A DNA stretch of 64,000 bases from JBHHUI01 sp965248775 (GTDB lineage Bacteria > Chloroflexota > Anaerolineae > Anaerolineales > JBHHUI01), in the NCBI GenBank assembly GCA_965248775.1, contig OZ252150.1, positions 4,340,001-4,404,000 of the forward strand. Direction: 5' to 3'. Below are positions 23,859 through 31,809 of this stretch, piece by piece. Each line of letters begins with the position of its first letter. The first letter of the stretch is position 1. The notes below the pieces were generated by a model. The model saw nothing but the letters and a program-made list of their open reading frames with translations. It had not been told where the DNA came from and did no database searches. The translations under genes and the position numbers were made by a program.

Positions 23859-24286
23859 CTAGCTGCATATTGACGATCGCGCTCTCATTTTCAGAGATGA
23901 GTCGTATTCACAGACGTCTAGAGCTACTCGGCTATCCTAATCAAGATTTTTGGGATCATGCTACAGTTCTGTTGGTGAGTCTGACTTTACTGGGATTCTT
24001 TGGTAGTTCCCTGCTCGAACAATTGCGCCTTACACCTGACTTTCGCCGCTTCGGCGTGGCTTGGATGGTCGCTTGGAGCATTCAGATCGTGCTTGCTCGT
24101 CTCGTGGACTTCATCCCCGACAACTCCCAGGTTGCGTTCTACCTCATCATAGGCTGGGCATACCTGTTTGGCTGTACCTCGTTACTTACCGCGGTCGGTG
24201 GTTACGCGCTGCAGCCGGATATCCAATCGCAGCCCACTCGTGGCGAGCATCCGTAGTTGCATTTATTAAGCTTTCCCGATCCTCGA

Positions 24287-26926
24287 ATGCCATCCAACTC
24301 CAATCCTTCATACCAACAAATGCGACGTACGGGTGCTACATACCTGGCGGTATTTGTCGGCATCAGTCTCGTGCTAAGCGTGGCGCATTTCTTCTTGGCA
24401 GATTGGAAATATGGTGGCGTACGTTGGTTCAACCTTGATAACGAACGCAATGTGCCGACCTGGTTTTCCGGCGCGCTGCTTACATTGTTTGGCTGCCTGG
24501 CTTTGGTTGCTTACTATTGGGAACGAAAAATCAATACGCGCGGTGAGAACATCTTTCGTTTTCCCATTATGTGGGTTGGGGTGGGCCTCGCTGCCTTCCT
24601 CCTTTCACTCGATGAGATCACTATCCTGCACGAGAATTTCCTCTGGCGACAGGTTCGTGTTGCGACCGACGAACTAGCGCCGGATTTGGTTTACATCGCG
24701 CAATGGCAGGTTGCCGCTGCGCCGGGCATTGTTTTCCTCTTTGCGTTCTTTGTTGTTTTCTTTGTGAATCGCTATCGCAGCAGCCCGGGGGCGCTACGGG
24801 CAGCATTTGGCGGCATCGCCGCTTGGACGGCAACCCTGCTCCTGGAAGGGATACGCGAGTATGTCGATTTCGCGGGGCCGCTGGTCTATGCCATCCAGGT
24901 AGTACTCGAGGAAACTCTCGAATTAGCCGGCACAATCCTGATACTCGGCTCGGTGGCTTTTTACACGATAGACATTACGCTCGATCTGAATTCCGAGCGC
25001 CAATGCAGACTCATGTCTGGGACGCGCTTGCTCACAAGACGCTCCTTGCTGGCACTGGGGGGCACAGCATTGGGATTTGTGGTGACTGCCATCGTCGTCG
25101 TGGCCGTCAGCCGGGAAATGGCAGCTATCAATGCACCCGTGCCAGAACGTCATTTGCGCGGCGTCGAGGAGTCGCTCGAACTCGCATCACTCGAGCCGGT
25201 GGTTGGAACCGATGGGGTGTGGTTGGACGATCTGGCAAGCGCCGTTCCGTTGTCCACAATTAACATTGAAGAACTGGCGCGCGCTCTGACGATGGCAGTC
25301 TTCGAATCTAGTGATGGGGGAGTACAGTTACTGGTTTCCGCAGCAGCAGACGCTGAGCCACGTATGGTGTTTGTTTCAGTGAGTGATGGGTTGTCTACAG
25401 CCGTTGTTGCACGCGGGTCGGGATTTGGTATCCGGGAGGCTGCGGACCAGGCCCTGGAAATAGCGCGCGGTTCTGTGGGAGGCGGCTTTCAGCCGTCATG
25501 GGTGTGGGTAGACGTGGTGCAAGAGGTCGTTCCATTGGGTGTTGCCGATCCTTACGCGGAACTGGAGCACGACCCGAGCTTCTACGGCATCGGATTTGAT
25601 CGCGGCTCAGGCCTTGCATTTCTGCCTGCTGAGATGGTTTCCCGTGCGTTGCTGGATGATGCAGGCAGCGTGCAATTTGGAAACATTGAAAGTTATTTGT
25701 CCGAGCGGGAGTTGCCCACCGCCCACATCCTGCGGTTGGCAGAAGCTGAGCAGATTGATCGTTACCGCTTCACGACAGCGACATACTTTAGTGATGGTGG
25801 CGAGCCCGTCCCCTTATATCGCGGCCATCGCTCTATTACCCAACCCACCCAAGACGATTTGCTCGCGGCTGCAATAGCAGCTGGTGAATATCTGCTGCGT
25901 GCTGTGCAACCCAATGGTTCCTTCGCCTACATCTACTGGCCTCAATCCAACACTCTTTCCGATGAATACAATATTCTGCGCCACGCAGGCACGACGTACG
26001 CAATGCTGGAGCTCTATGAAGTTACTGGCGACGAAGGCTTACTACGCGCAGCCGAGCAGGCGATCTTTTATCTTGCCGGAACAGCGCGTCCGTGTGGTGA
26101 CAATGGCGGCCAGTTGTTGTGCATCGTCGAGGATGGTGAAATCAAACTAGGCGGCAATGGATTGGCGTCCATCGCGCTTGCAAAGTACATGCAGGTGACC
26201 GGCAAGCGCGATCAGATGGCAACCTTGCTCGGCCTCGGTCGCTGGATCAGGAGCGTTCAGGCTTTGAACGGCGAATTTACAATTCACAAGCAAACGCACC
26301 CTGAAGCAGCGCGCCTAGACTTTGTATCGCAGTTTTACCCGGGCGAGGCGATCTTGGCTTTGACACGTATCTACGCTCTCGACCCGGACGATGCCTGGTT
26401 GCATGCGGCGCAGACGGGCGCGCGCTATCTGATTCAGGTGCGTGATGGCAACCTTGCACCGGCCGACTTGCCGCACGATCATTGGTTGTTGTTTAGCCTG
26501 GATGAGCTTTACCGCATAAATCCAGACCCGTTATATCTGGAACATGCTCTGGTTTTGTCAGATGCAATCATGGCAAGCCAGAATCGCTTTGCCGACTACC
26601 CCGACTGGGTGGGTGGATACTTCCAACCGCCAGACTCGACTTCGACGGCTACGCGCACAGAAGGTCTTGCAGCAGTCTATCGGCTGGCGCGCGATTTTGA
26701 TCATTTGGAGGAGGCAAGTACTATTCACGAAGCCATCCGGCTCGGGGTGCAATTTCAACTTCAAGCTCAATATCGGCCAGAGTCAGTGATGGTTATCCCC
26801 AATCAACCATACGCAGTTTGCGGTTTCCCTGGTTCGTTCACTAACTTGAGTGTACGCATCGACTACGTCCAACATGCGATAGCAAGCATCCTCAGCTTGT
26901 ACGAGATTGAACAAGCCGGAACCTGA
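24287..26926 (+). CDS. Membrane protein fused to a C-terminal alpha/alpha-toroid (six-hairpin-like) domain
   Basis: An 879-residue protein from ATG 24287 (a TTG at 24257 also fits). The N-terminal ~260 residues form about seven membrane helices paralogous to the split upstream gene, with LSLDEITILHENF and later FVVTAIVVVAVSREMAA. The middle (residues ~290-500) has two beta/alpha stretches unlike any family I recognise. The C-terminal ~350 residues carry repeated helical-hairpin motifs (GEYLLRAVQPNGSFAYIYWP, RHAGTTYAMLELYEVTGDEG, GNGLASIALAKYMQVTG) typical of six-hairpin glycosidase-like or epimerase-like folds. It probably modifies or senses a polysaccharide at the outer face; that is inference. 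Confidence 0.7.
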   Translation: MPSNSNPSYQQMRRTGATYLAVFVGISLVLSVAHFFLADWKYGGVRWFNLDNERNVPTWFSGALLTLFGCLALVAYYWERKINTRGENIFRFPIMWVGVGLAAFLLSLDEITILHENFLWRQVRVATDELAPDLVYIAQWQVAAAPGIVFLFAFFVVFFVNRYRSSPGALRAAFGGIAAWTATLLLEGIREYVDFAGPLVYAIQVVLEETLELAGTILILGSVAFYTIDITLDLNSERQCRLMSGTRLLTRRSLLALGGTALGFVVTAIVVVAVSREMAAINAPVPERHLRGVEESLELASLEPVVGTDGVWLDDLASAVPLSTINIEELARALTMAVFESSDGGVQLLVSAAADAEPRMVFVSVSDGLSTAVVARGSGFGIREAADQALEIARGSVGGGFQPSWVWVDVVQEVVPLGVADPYAELEHDPSFYGIGFDRGSGLAFLPAEMVSRALLDDAGSVQFGNIESYLSERELPTAHILRLAEAEQIDRYRFTTATYFSDGGEPVPLYRGHRSITQPTQDDLLAAAIAAGEYLLRAVQPNGSFAYIYWPQSNTLSDEYNILRHAGTTYAMLELYEVTGDEGLLRAAEQAIFYLAGTARPCGDNGGQLLCIVEDGEIKLGGNGLASIALAKYMQVTGKRDQMATLLGLGRWIRSVQALNGEFTIHKQTHPEAARLDFVSQFYPGEAILALTRIYALDPDDAWLHAAQTGARYLIQVRDGNLAPADLPHDHWLLFSLDELYRINPDPLYLEHALVLSDAIMASQNRFADYPDWVGGYFQPPDSTSTATRTEGLAAVYRLARDFDHLEEASTIHEAIRLGVQFQLQAQYRPESVMVIPNQPYAVCGFPGSFTNLSVRIDYVQHAIASILSLYEIEQAGT

Positions 26927-27011
26927 GCGTTGACAATGATTCGTCAAAGGCAGCGAGTGTTTTTAACCGAAAACTGGGAGAAGCGAAAGATAATGGCTGA
27001 GGGATGTCGCG

Positions 27012-27530
27012 CTACTCGGTTGTCGAATCTTCTGAGGAAGTGGATTCCTCAGTAGCCTTCCGTCCGGTGAGTCCAAAGGCGCCGGCGAGCACGATCAGTC
27101 CGACGAAGACAAGGATGAGAGGCCAGCCAACCTCAAGCAGCGAATCAAGCTCTGCGTTATTTTGCGCGATACCACTCAGCAGCAAAACTGCTCCGGGGAT
27201 GAGCGGCCACCAATGTGAGTCCCGTTGATAGACCATCGCAATCACATAGATTGAAATGAAGCCAATACCCAAGCCGATGGATCCAAAGCCATCTCCTTCG
27301 AAGAGACCGCCTTCGCCCAGACGGCCTAATCCCAGGCCGAGCATAATGCCACCTGGAATCAACAGCCCATAATTTCGGCGGTAAAGATAACCGGCGACAA
27401 ACAACCCGCCGAGAAAGAAGAAGAAAACAGCGTCACCGAAGCCTTCCACGAACTGAAGTGCCAGTAAGCCAAGGCCGAGTACAACAAGCACGCCGCCCGC
27501 AACCAACTGCCCCTGTCTCTGATTGTCCAT
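27012..27530 (-). CDS. Four/five-helix membrane protein, LiaF-like N-terminal type
   Basis: A 172-residue protein of glycine-rich membrane helices (QLVAGGVLVVLGLGLLALQF, AVFFFFLGGLFVAGYLY, GLLIPGGIMLGLGLGRL, WPLILVFVGLIVLAGAFGL) with a Ser/Thr/Glu tail. The (W)P(L/G)-x-LILxG repeats are those of the DUF5668/LiaI-LiaF-like membrane domain. A role in envelope stress is only a guess by family. It starts MDNQRQGQ at 27530, with a GGGAGATTC upstream. Confidence 0.6.
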   Translation of the reverse strand: MDNQRQGQLVAGGVLVVLGLGLLALQFVEGFGDAVFFFFLGGLFVAGYLYRRNYGLLIPGGIMLGLGLGRLGEGGLFEGDGFGSIGLGIGFISIYVIAMVYQRDSHWWPLIPGAVLLLSGIAQNNAELDSLLEVGWPLILVFVGLIVLAGAFGLTGRKATEESTSSEDSTTE

Positions 27531-27579
27531 TTGAATCTCCCTTTGTTCGTGCTATGTGTCGATACACTCTTTCGTTTTG

Positions 27580-28134
27580 TCATATCTCCTTATTATTGCT
27601 TGGGAGCATACGAGCTAGGACTAGACCGCTGACCGCACCGGGGAAGAAAACTCCCCAGGCAATGGAACTTACCGCGACCCACCACCATCCGACGTTCGGG
27701 AGCGAACGTTTTAGAACCAGAAATTGAGGTAGACCTACTATGGCCCCGATGCTGAATCCGGCAACTATGATCCAGGTCGTACCATTCATATCTAATTTAG
27801 GATCGATCTGCAATGCCACCCAGGTAGAAATAAACGTGCCTATCGCCCAACCAAGGGCTGTAGAAATGAACCAGCCCCACCCACTTACACCATGGCGTGC
27901 AATGACGAGGCCCTGAAAAAGCCCTATGAGGCTGGCAAAACTGGTCCCAATGATCACGGCTCGGAGTATCTCAATCAAAAGCTCGCCGCTGCCTGCATCA
28001 AGTCTCGCAGCGAGGAGATTTCCGATCCGAAGACCGGGAAAGAATCCTGCATTGGTGGCTAGCACCCACAAGAGCCAGAAGCGCCAGCCGACAATCCGCT
28101 CTTCAAGTGCGAGAAAATTGCGTATCGGTTTCAT
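27580..28134 (-). CDS. Multi-pass membrane protein, unknown
   Basis: A 184-residue protein with about six short hydrophobic helices (WRFWLLWVLATNAGFFPGL, AVIIGTSFASLIGLFQGLVI, WFISTALGWAIGTFISTWV, TTWIIVAGFSIGAIVGLPQF, VGWWWVAVSSIAWGVFFPGA). The repeated small-Gly-x-x-(L)-x-G-(L/P)-x-Q-x-(L) pattern (GLFQGLVI and GLPQFLVL) suggests an internal duplication. No function is known. It lies 50 bp upstream of, and on the same strand as, the LiaF-like gene. Confidence 0.6.
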   Translation of the reverse strand: MKPIRNFLALEERIVGWRFWLLWVLATNAGFFPGLRIGNLLAARLDAGSGELLIEILRAVIIGTSFASLIGLFQGLVIARHGVSGWGWFISTALGWAIGTFISTWVALQIDPKLDMNGTTWIIVAGFSIGAIVGLPQFLVLKRSLPNVGWWWVAVSSIAWGVFFPGAVSGLVLARMLPSNNKEI

Positions 28135-28160
28135 ATGAAAGTGCGAGAACCCTATTTCTG

Positions 28161-28790
28161 TCAGACTTGACCAAACTCTATTATTGCCTGCTGAGACAGT
28201 TTGTGCTCGCCCAGTTCGCGAATTAGGCCCAACGGCAGGGTGAGATGGTGGGCCCCGGCCAGCAAGGTCTGTAGGGCTTCGTCGGTTGACTTAATGCTGG
28301 CAGCGATGATCTCAGTGCCGGTGTCTACCGAATCTGTCACTGCGCGCATTTGACGCACCAATTCGAAGCCGTCTCCGAGCAGGCGCGTACTGCGGTTCAC
28401 ATACGGCAATAAAAAGTCGGCACCTGCTTCGCAGGCAAGCAGCGCCTGCCCCGGAGAGAAGATCGCCGTTACGCCGAGGGTATAGCCTTCCATGGAAAAT
28501 TTTGCAACTAATGCCAGGTTTTCTGTCGTGCAGGGGATTTTTAAGCCGATCACATTTGGGCGGACTTCCAGGATGCGGCGGGCTTCTGCTTCGCGTTCTG
28601 CCAGGGTGGGTGCAGAAAGTTGATAGAAAACGGGTGAAAGATCGAGATCAGCCAGCGCGCCGATCACTTCATTGGCGGGCCCTCCCACCTGTCGGAGCAG
28701 TGTTGGATTGGTGGTTGCTCCGAGCACAAAACCGAGCTCAGCGGCGGCCTGCGCATCTTCCAGGCTGGCGGAATCGAGAAGGATTGCCAT
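28161..28790 (-). CDS. Transaldolase / fructose-6-phosphate aldolase-like protein
   Basis: A 209-residue TIM-barrel aldolase of the small transaldolase (TalC/FSA) class. The opening LDSASLEDAQAAAELG and the ATTNPTLL motif are family hallmarks; the Schiff-base Lys is in VIGLKIPCT. VTAIFSPGQALLACEAGADF and AASIKSTDEALQTLLAGAHH follow the barrel order. Either transaldolase in the pentose phosphate pathway or an FSA-type aldolase; sequence alone does not decide. It stands alone on the minus strand, 26 bp from the membrane gene downstream of it. Confidence 0.85.
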   Translation of the reverse strand: MAILLDSASLEDAQAAAELGFVLGATTNPTLLRQVGGPANEVIGALADLDLSPVFYQLSAPTLAEREAEARRILEVRPNVIGLKIPCTTENLALVAKFSMEGYTLGVTAIFSPGQALLACEAGADFLLPYVNRSTRLLGDGFELVRQMRAVTDSVDTGTEIIAASIKSTDEALQTLLAGAHHLTLPLGLIRELGEHKLSQQAIIEFGQV

Positions 28791-28904
28791 GATTTTGAAA
28801 AATATTCCCTATGTGATCAACAAATGGGCATGCGGTGCGTCATTATAACAGCCGGGTGCACTTAGCCCCCCTTCGTTTTAATGGCTTTTAATGTAGGGCT
28901 GAAG

Positions 28905-28910
28905 TATAAT
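28905..28910 (+). promoter_or_regulatory. Candidate -10 element for gyrA
   Basis: A perfect TATAAT about 105 bp upstream of gyrA. No good -35 hexamer lies at the expected distance, so the assignment rests on the -10 alone. Confidence 0.35.
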
Positions 28911-28926
28911 CAGAGTGTGCATATCT

Positions 28927-28991
28927 GGCTCAAATAGTATGTTTTTGAGCCCCAAATCTCAATCAGACTCGCCGCCAATCTGGCGGCGAGT
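28927..28991 (+). promoter_or_regulatory. Two hairpins in the gyrA leader
   Basis: Hairpin 1 pairs GGCTCAAA (28927-28934) with TTTGAGCC (28944-28951). Hairpin 2 pairs ACTCGCCGCC (28967-28976) with GGCGGCGAGT (28982-28991) over a 5-base loop. The second is very stable, has no T-tract and ends 24 bp before the gyrA ATG, so it would be in the 5' untranslated region. Confidence 0.5.
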
Positions 28992-29015
28992 TGACGTAAA
29001 ACCACCTGGATACTT

Positions 29016-31733
29016 ATGAATATCGGCACTATTCAACACGTAGACATTGATGATCAGATGCGTACGGCATACCTCGATTACGCCATGAGCGTGATCGTCG
29101 CCCGTGCTCTGCCGGATGTTCGCGACGGCCTGAAACCGGTTCACCGGCGCATTCTGTATGCCATGCACGACATGGGCCTGCGCTCGAATACGCCGTTCAA
29201 GAAGTCGGCTCGCATCGTCGGCGAAGTACTTGGGAAGTACCATCCACATGGCGATCAGGCGGTTTATGACAGCATGGTCAGAATGGCGCAGGATTTTTCG
29301 ATGCGTTACTTGCTGGTCGACGGCCAGGGAAATTTCGGATCCGTGGATGGCGATTCCCCGGCGGCGATGCGTTACACCGAAGCCCGCTTGGCAAAGATGG
29401 CCGAGGAAATGCTGCAGGATATTGACAAGGGCACTGTCGACTGGAGTGAAAACTTCGATGGGTCTCTTGAGGAGCCAAACTTATTGCCGGGGCGTCTACC
29501 AAACCTGCTTTTGAACGGGGCCACTGGAATTGCGGTCGGGATGGCAACAAATATCCCACCGCATAATCTGACCGAATTGGCCGGAGCGATCAAATATCTT
29601 ATAGACCGCAACGAAATCCTGGCGGTGATCGAAGCAGAAGGCGATGCCGCGCCGGAAAAATTGGTCGAGAAGATCGGCCTGGCAGAAGAACATGCGCAAA
29701 AGCTCACTCGTGTGATCCAGACCGCGCGCTTGGAAGAAAGCGAACTTTCACCGGAAGATTCGGAAACCCCTATTGTAATAGCAGCCGCGGACGAGGCCAC
29801 GGTTGACGAATTGATGGTCTTCGTCCAGGGCCCGGACTTTCCAACAGGCGGCACCATTGTCGGTAACGAGGGAATTGTCTCTGCGTACACCACCGGCAAA
29901 GGCCGGGTGGTGATCCGAGCTATGGCAGCGATTGACGAGATGCATGCTGGACGGCACCGCATTGTCGTGACCGAAATTCCTTATCAGGTCAACAAGACCA
30001 GCTTGATCGAGCGCATCGCCGAGCTCGTGCGGCAGGATCGCATTGGGATGATTTCCGATCTGCGCGATGAGTCCGATCGTAATGGAATGCGCATTGTGAT
30101 CGAGCTGAAGCGCGGGGCACAACCTAAAAAAGTCCTCAATCAACTCTACAAATACACAGCGCTGCAGAGCACGTTCGGCGTCCAGATGCTGGCGCTCATT
30201 CCCTCCGCGGAGGGGGGCACTGCCGAACCGCGCTTACTCTCATTGCGGCGCGCGTTACAACATTACATTGGCCACCGCCGCAACATTATCGTTCGGCGCT
30301 CGGGTTACGAACTTGCCAAAGCCAAAGCACGCGCGCATATACTGGAAGGCTTGCTGATTGCGATTGCAAATATCGATGCGATCATAAAGACTATCCGTGC
30401 ATCCGAGGATGCCGAGGCCGCACGCGTGAGTTTGATAAAGGCTTTCGATCTCACTGATGTCCAAGCGCAAGCCATCCTCGATCTGCAATTACGGCGGCTG
30501 GCAGCCTTGGAGCGACTTAAGATCGAGCAAGAGCACAAAGAAGTGTTGGAACGCATCGGCTATCTCGAAAAACTGCTCGCCAGCCCTAAGAAGATTCTGG
30601 GCGTCATAAAAGACGACCTCGGTGACCTGACTGAGAAATACGGCGACGAGCGCAGCACCCGCATCGCCTATGGCGCCTCTGATGAACTCAACATCGAGGA
30701 TATGGTCGCCGACGAGTCGATGTTGGTTTCCATCACGCAGCGGGGCTATATCAAACGCATGGCAAGCAAGTCGTTCCGGGCGCAGGGACGTGGTGGCAAA
30801 GGAGTCATTGGACAAGACCTGCGCAGCGAAGACGAAGTCGAAATGATGTTCTCGGCCCGCTCGCTGCAGCCCGTTCTTTTCTTCTCTGACAAAGGTAAGG
30901 TGTACTCGGAGAAGATGTACGAAATTCCCGAAGCCGGGAGAACGGACAAAGGTGTTTCGCTGCACAACATTCTCGCGCTGGGGGGCGGAGAGCGCATTAC
31001 AGCCGCTGTCCCGGTACCGAGTTTCGAGAAAGCCGATTTCTGCACAATGGTCACGCGCAAAGGTAAGATCAAGCGTGTGCCGTTGCAGGCCTTTGAGGCC
31101 GTGCGTCCGTCGGGACTCATCGCGATCTCACTCGAGAAGGATGATATTCTCGGCTGGGCGCAGCTCACACTCTCCGGACAGGAGATCATCATCGTCACTG
31201 AGGCCGGACAGGCATTACGTTTCAACACCAATCTTGTACGCCCTTTGGGGCGTGCCGCCATCGGCGTCAATGCCATAAATCTGAAGAGCAGCGACCGCAT
31301 CACCGGGGTCGAGCTCGTTGACGATGAGGCCGATCTCTTGGTGGTGACGGAGAAAGGTTACGGCAAGCGTACGCCGATTAAGGACTACCCTGCCAAGGGG
31401 CGTGCGACTGCCGGAGTCGCGACTATCAACCGCAAGTCTTTGCCGACCATTGGCCGAATAGTGGCCGCCCGCCGAGTCGTGCCAAACGACCAGATCACAA
31501 TCATTTCCACCAATGGGCAGGCGCTCCGTACTTGGGTGAAAAATATCTGCCGCTATGGCCGTGCCACCATGGGGACGCGTCTGATGAATCTCAAAGACGG
31601 TGATACGGTTGCGTCAGTCGCGCGCCTGTCGGCTGCTGACTTGAAAGGGCCAGCACGCGACGTTGTGAGCGAGAACGGCCATGAGGAGACGGCCCCTCTG
31701 CCTCAAAATGGCGCCTCGGAAAGCAGCCCATAA
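29016..31733 (+). CDS. gyrA: DNA gyrase subunit A
   Basis: A 905-residue type IIA topoisomerase A subunit that breaks and rejoins DNA during ATP-driven negative supercoiling with GyrB. The N-terminal winged-helix domain has VRDGLKPVHRRILYAMHDMG and the quinolone-region helix HPHGDQAVYDSMVRMAQDFS. The catalytic Tyr is in AAMRYTEARL; the tower and coiled-coil follow. The C-terminal beta-pinwheel (residues ~515-860) contains a GyrA-box-like QGRGGKG, which marks gyrase rather than topoisomerase IV. The residue at the position of E. coli Ser83 is Gln. gyrB is not in the window. Confidence 0.96.
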   Translation: MNIGTIQHVDIDDQMRTAYLDYAMSVIVARALPDVRDGLKPVHRRILYAMHDMGLRSNTPFKKSARIVGEVLGKYHPHGDQAVYDSMVRMAQDFSMRYLLVDGQGNFGSVDGDSPAAMRYTEARLAKMAEEMLQDIDKGTVDWSENFDGSLEEPNLLPGRLPNLLLNGATGIAVGMATNIPPHNLTELAGAIKYLIDRNEILAVIEAEGDAAPEKLVEKIGLAEEHAQKLTRVIQTARLEESELSPEDSETPIVIAAADEATVDELMVFVQGPDFPTGGTIVGNEGIVSAYTTGKGRVVIRAMAAIDEMHAGRHRIVVTEIPYQVNKTSLIERIAELVRQDRIGMISDLRDESDRNGMRIVIELKRGAQPKKVLNQLYKYTALQSTFGVQMLALIPSAEGGTAEPRLLSLRRALQHYIGHRRNIIVRRSGYELAKAKARAHILEGLLIAIANIDAIIKTIRASEDAEAARVSLIKAFDLTDVQAQAILDLQLRRLAALERLKIEQEHKEVLERIGYLEKLLASPKKILGVIKDDLGDLTEKYGDERSTRIAYGASDELNIEDMVADESMLVSITQRGYIKRMASKSFRAQGRGGKGVIGQDLRSEDEVEMMFSARSLQPVLFFSDKGKVYSEKMYEIPEAGRTDKGVSLHNILALGGGERITAAVPVPSFEKADFCTMVTRKGKIKRVPLQAFEAVRPSGLIAISLEKDDILGWAQLTLSGQEIIIVTEAGQALRFNTNLVRPLGRAAIGVNAINLKSSDRITGVELVDDEADLLVVTEKGYGKRTPIKDYPAKGRATAGVATINRKSLPTIGRIVAARRVVPNDQITIISTNGQALRTWVKNICRYGRATMGTRLMNLKDGDTVASVARLSAADLKGPARDVVSENGHEETAPLPQNGASESSP

Positions 31734-31740
31734 ACAGGAA

Positions 31741-31753
31741 GGTGCCAGGCACC
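31741..31753. repeat. Short REP-like palindrome
   Basis: GGTGCCAGGCACC, a near-perfect palindrome just after gyrA, in the form of small repeats found between genes in many genomes. Only this copy was noticed in the window. Confidence 0.4.
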
Positions 31754-31809
31754 CGAGTTGAAACTCCTAGTTTCCCGAGACAACGCTTGGATATAGAATT
31801 GAACGCATA

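Larger units (their letters stand above)
20542..24256 (+). pseudogene. Membrane protein (221 aa when rebuilt) interrupted by two IS elements
   Basis: The gene starts at ATG 20542 (MTAATELLKRTGYGLIIVNA). It is cut at 20605-20608 by an IS701 element, continues at 22064-22272, is cut again by an IS1182 element, and ends at 24256. Removing both elements with one CTAG duplication each leaves 666 nt, exactly 222 codons, reading NALLGLAHILWP and AFWLASCILTIALS across the junctions. The rebuilt protein has about five membrane helices. It aligns with the N-terminal membrane part of the next gene: AHILWP/AHFFLA, FNFQN/FNLDN, GGLALV/GCLALV and a Ser-x-(D/S)-E...IH motif. Confidence 0.88.

Noticed and set aside
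23459..24256. 265-residue plus-strand frame ending at 24256
   Set aside because: Its first half is antisense to the IS1182 transposase; only the last part (from 23859) is the tail of the interrupted membrane gene.
29016..31733. Topoisomerase IV ParC instead of GyrA
   Set aside because: The QGRGGKG GyrA-box-like motif in the pinwheel domain and the length favour gyrase.
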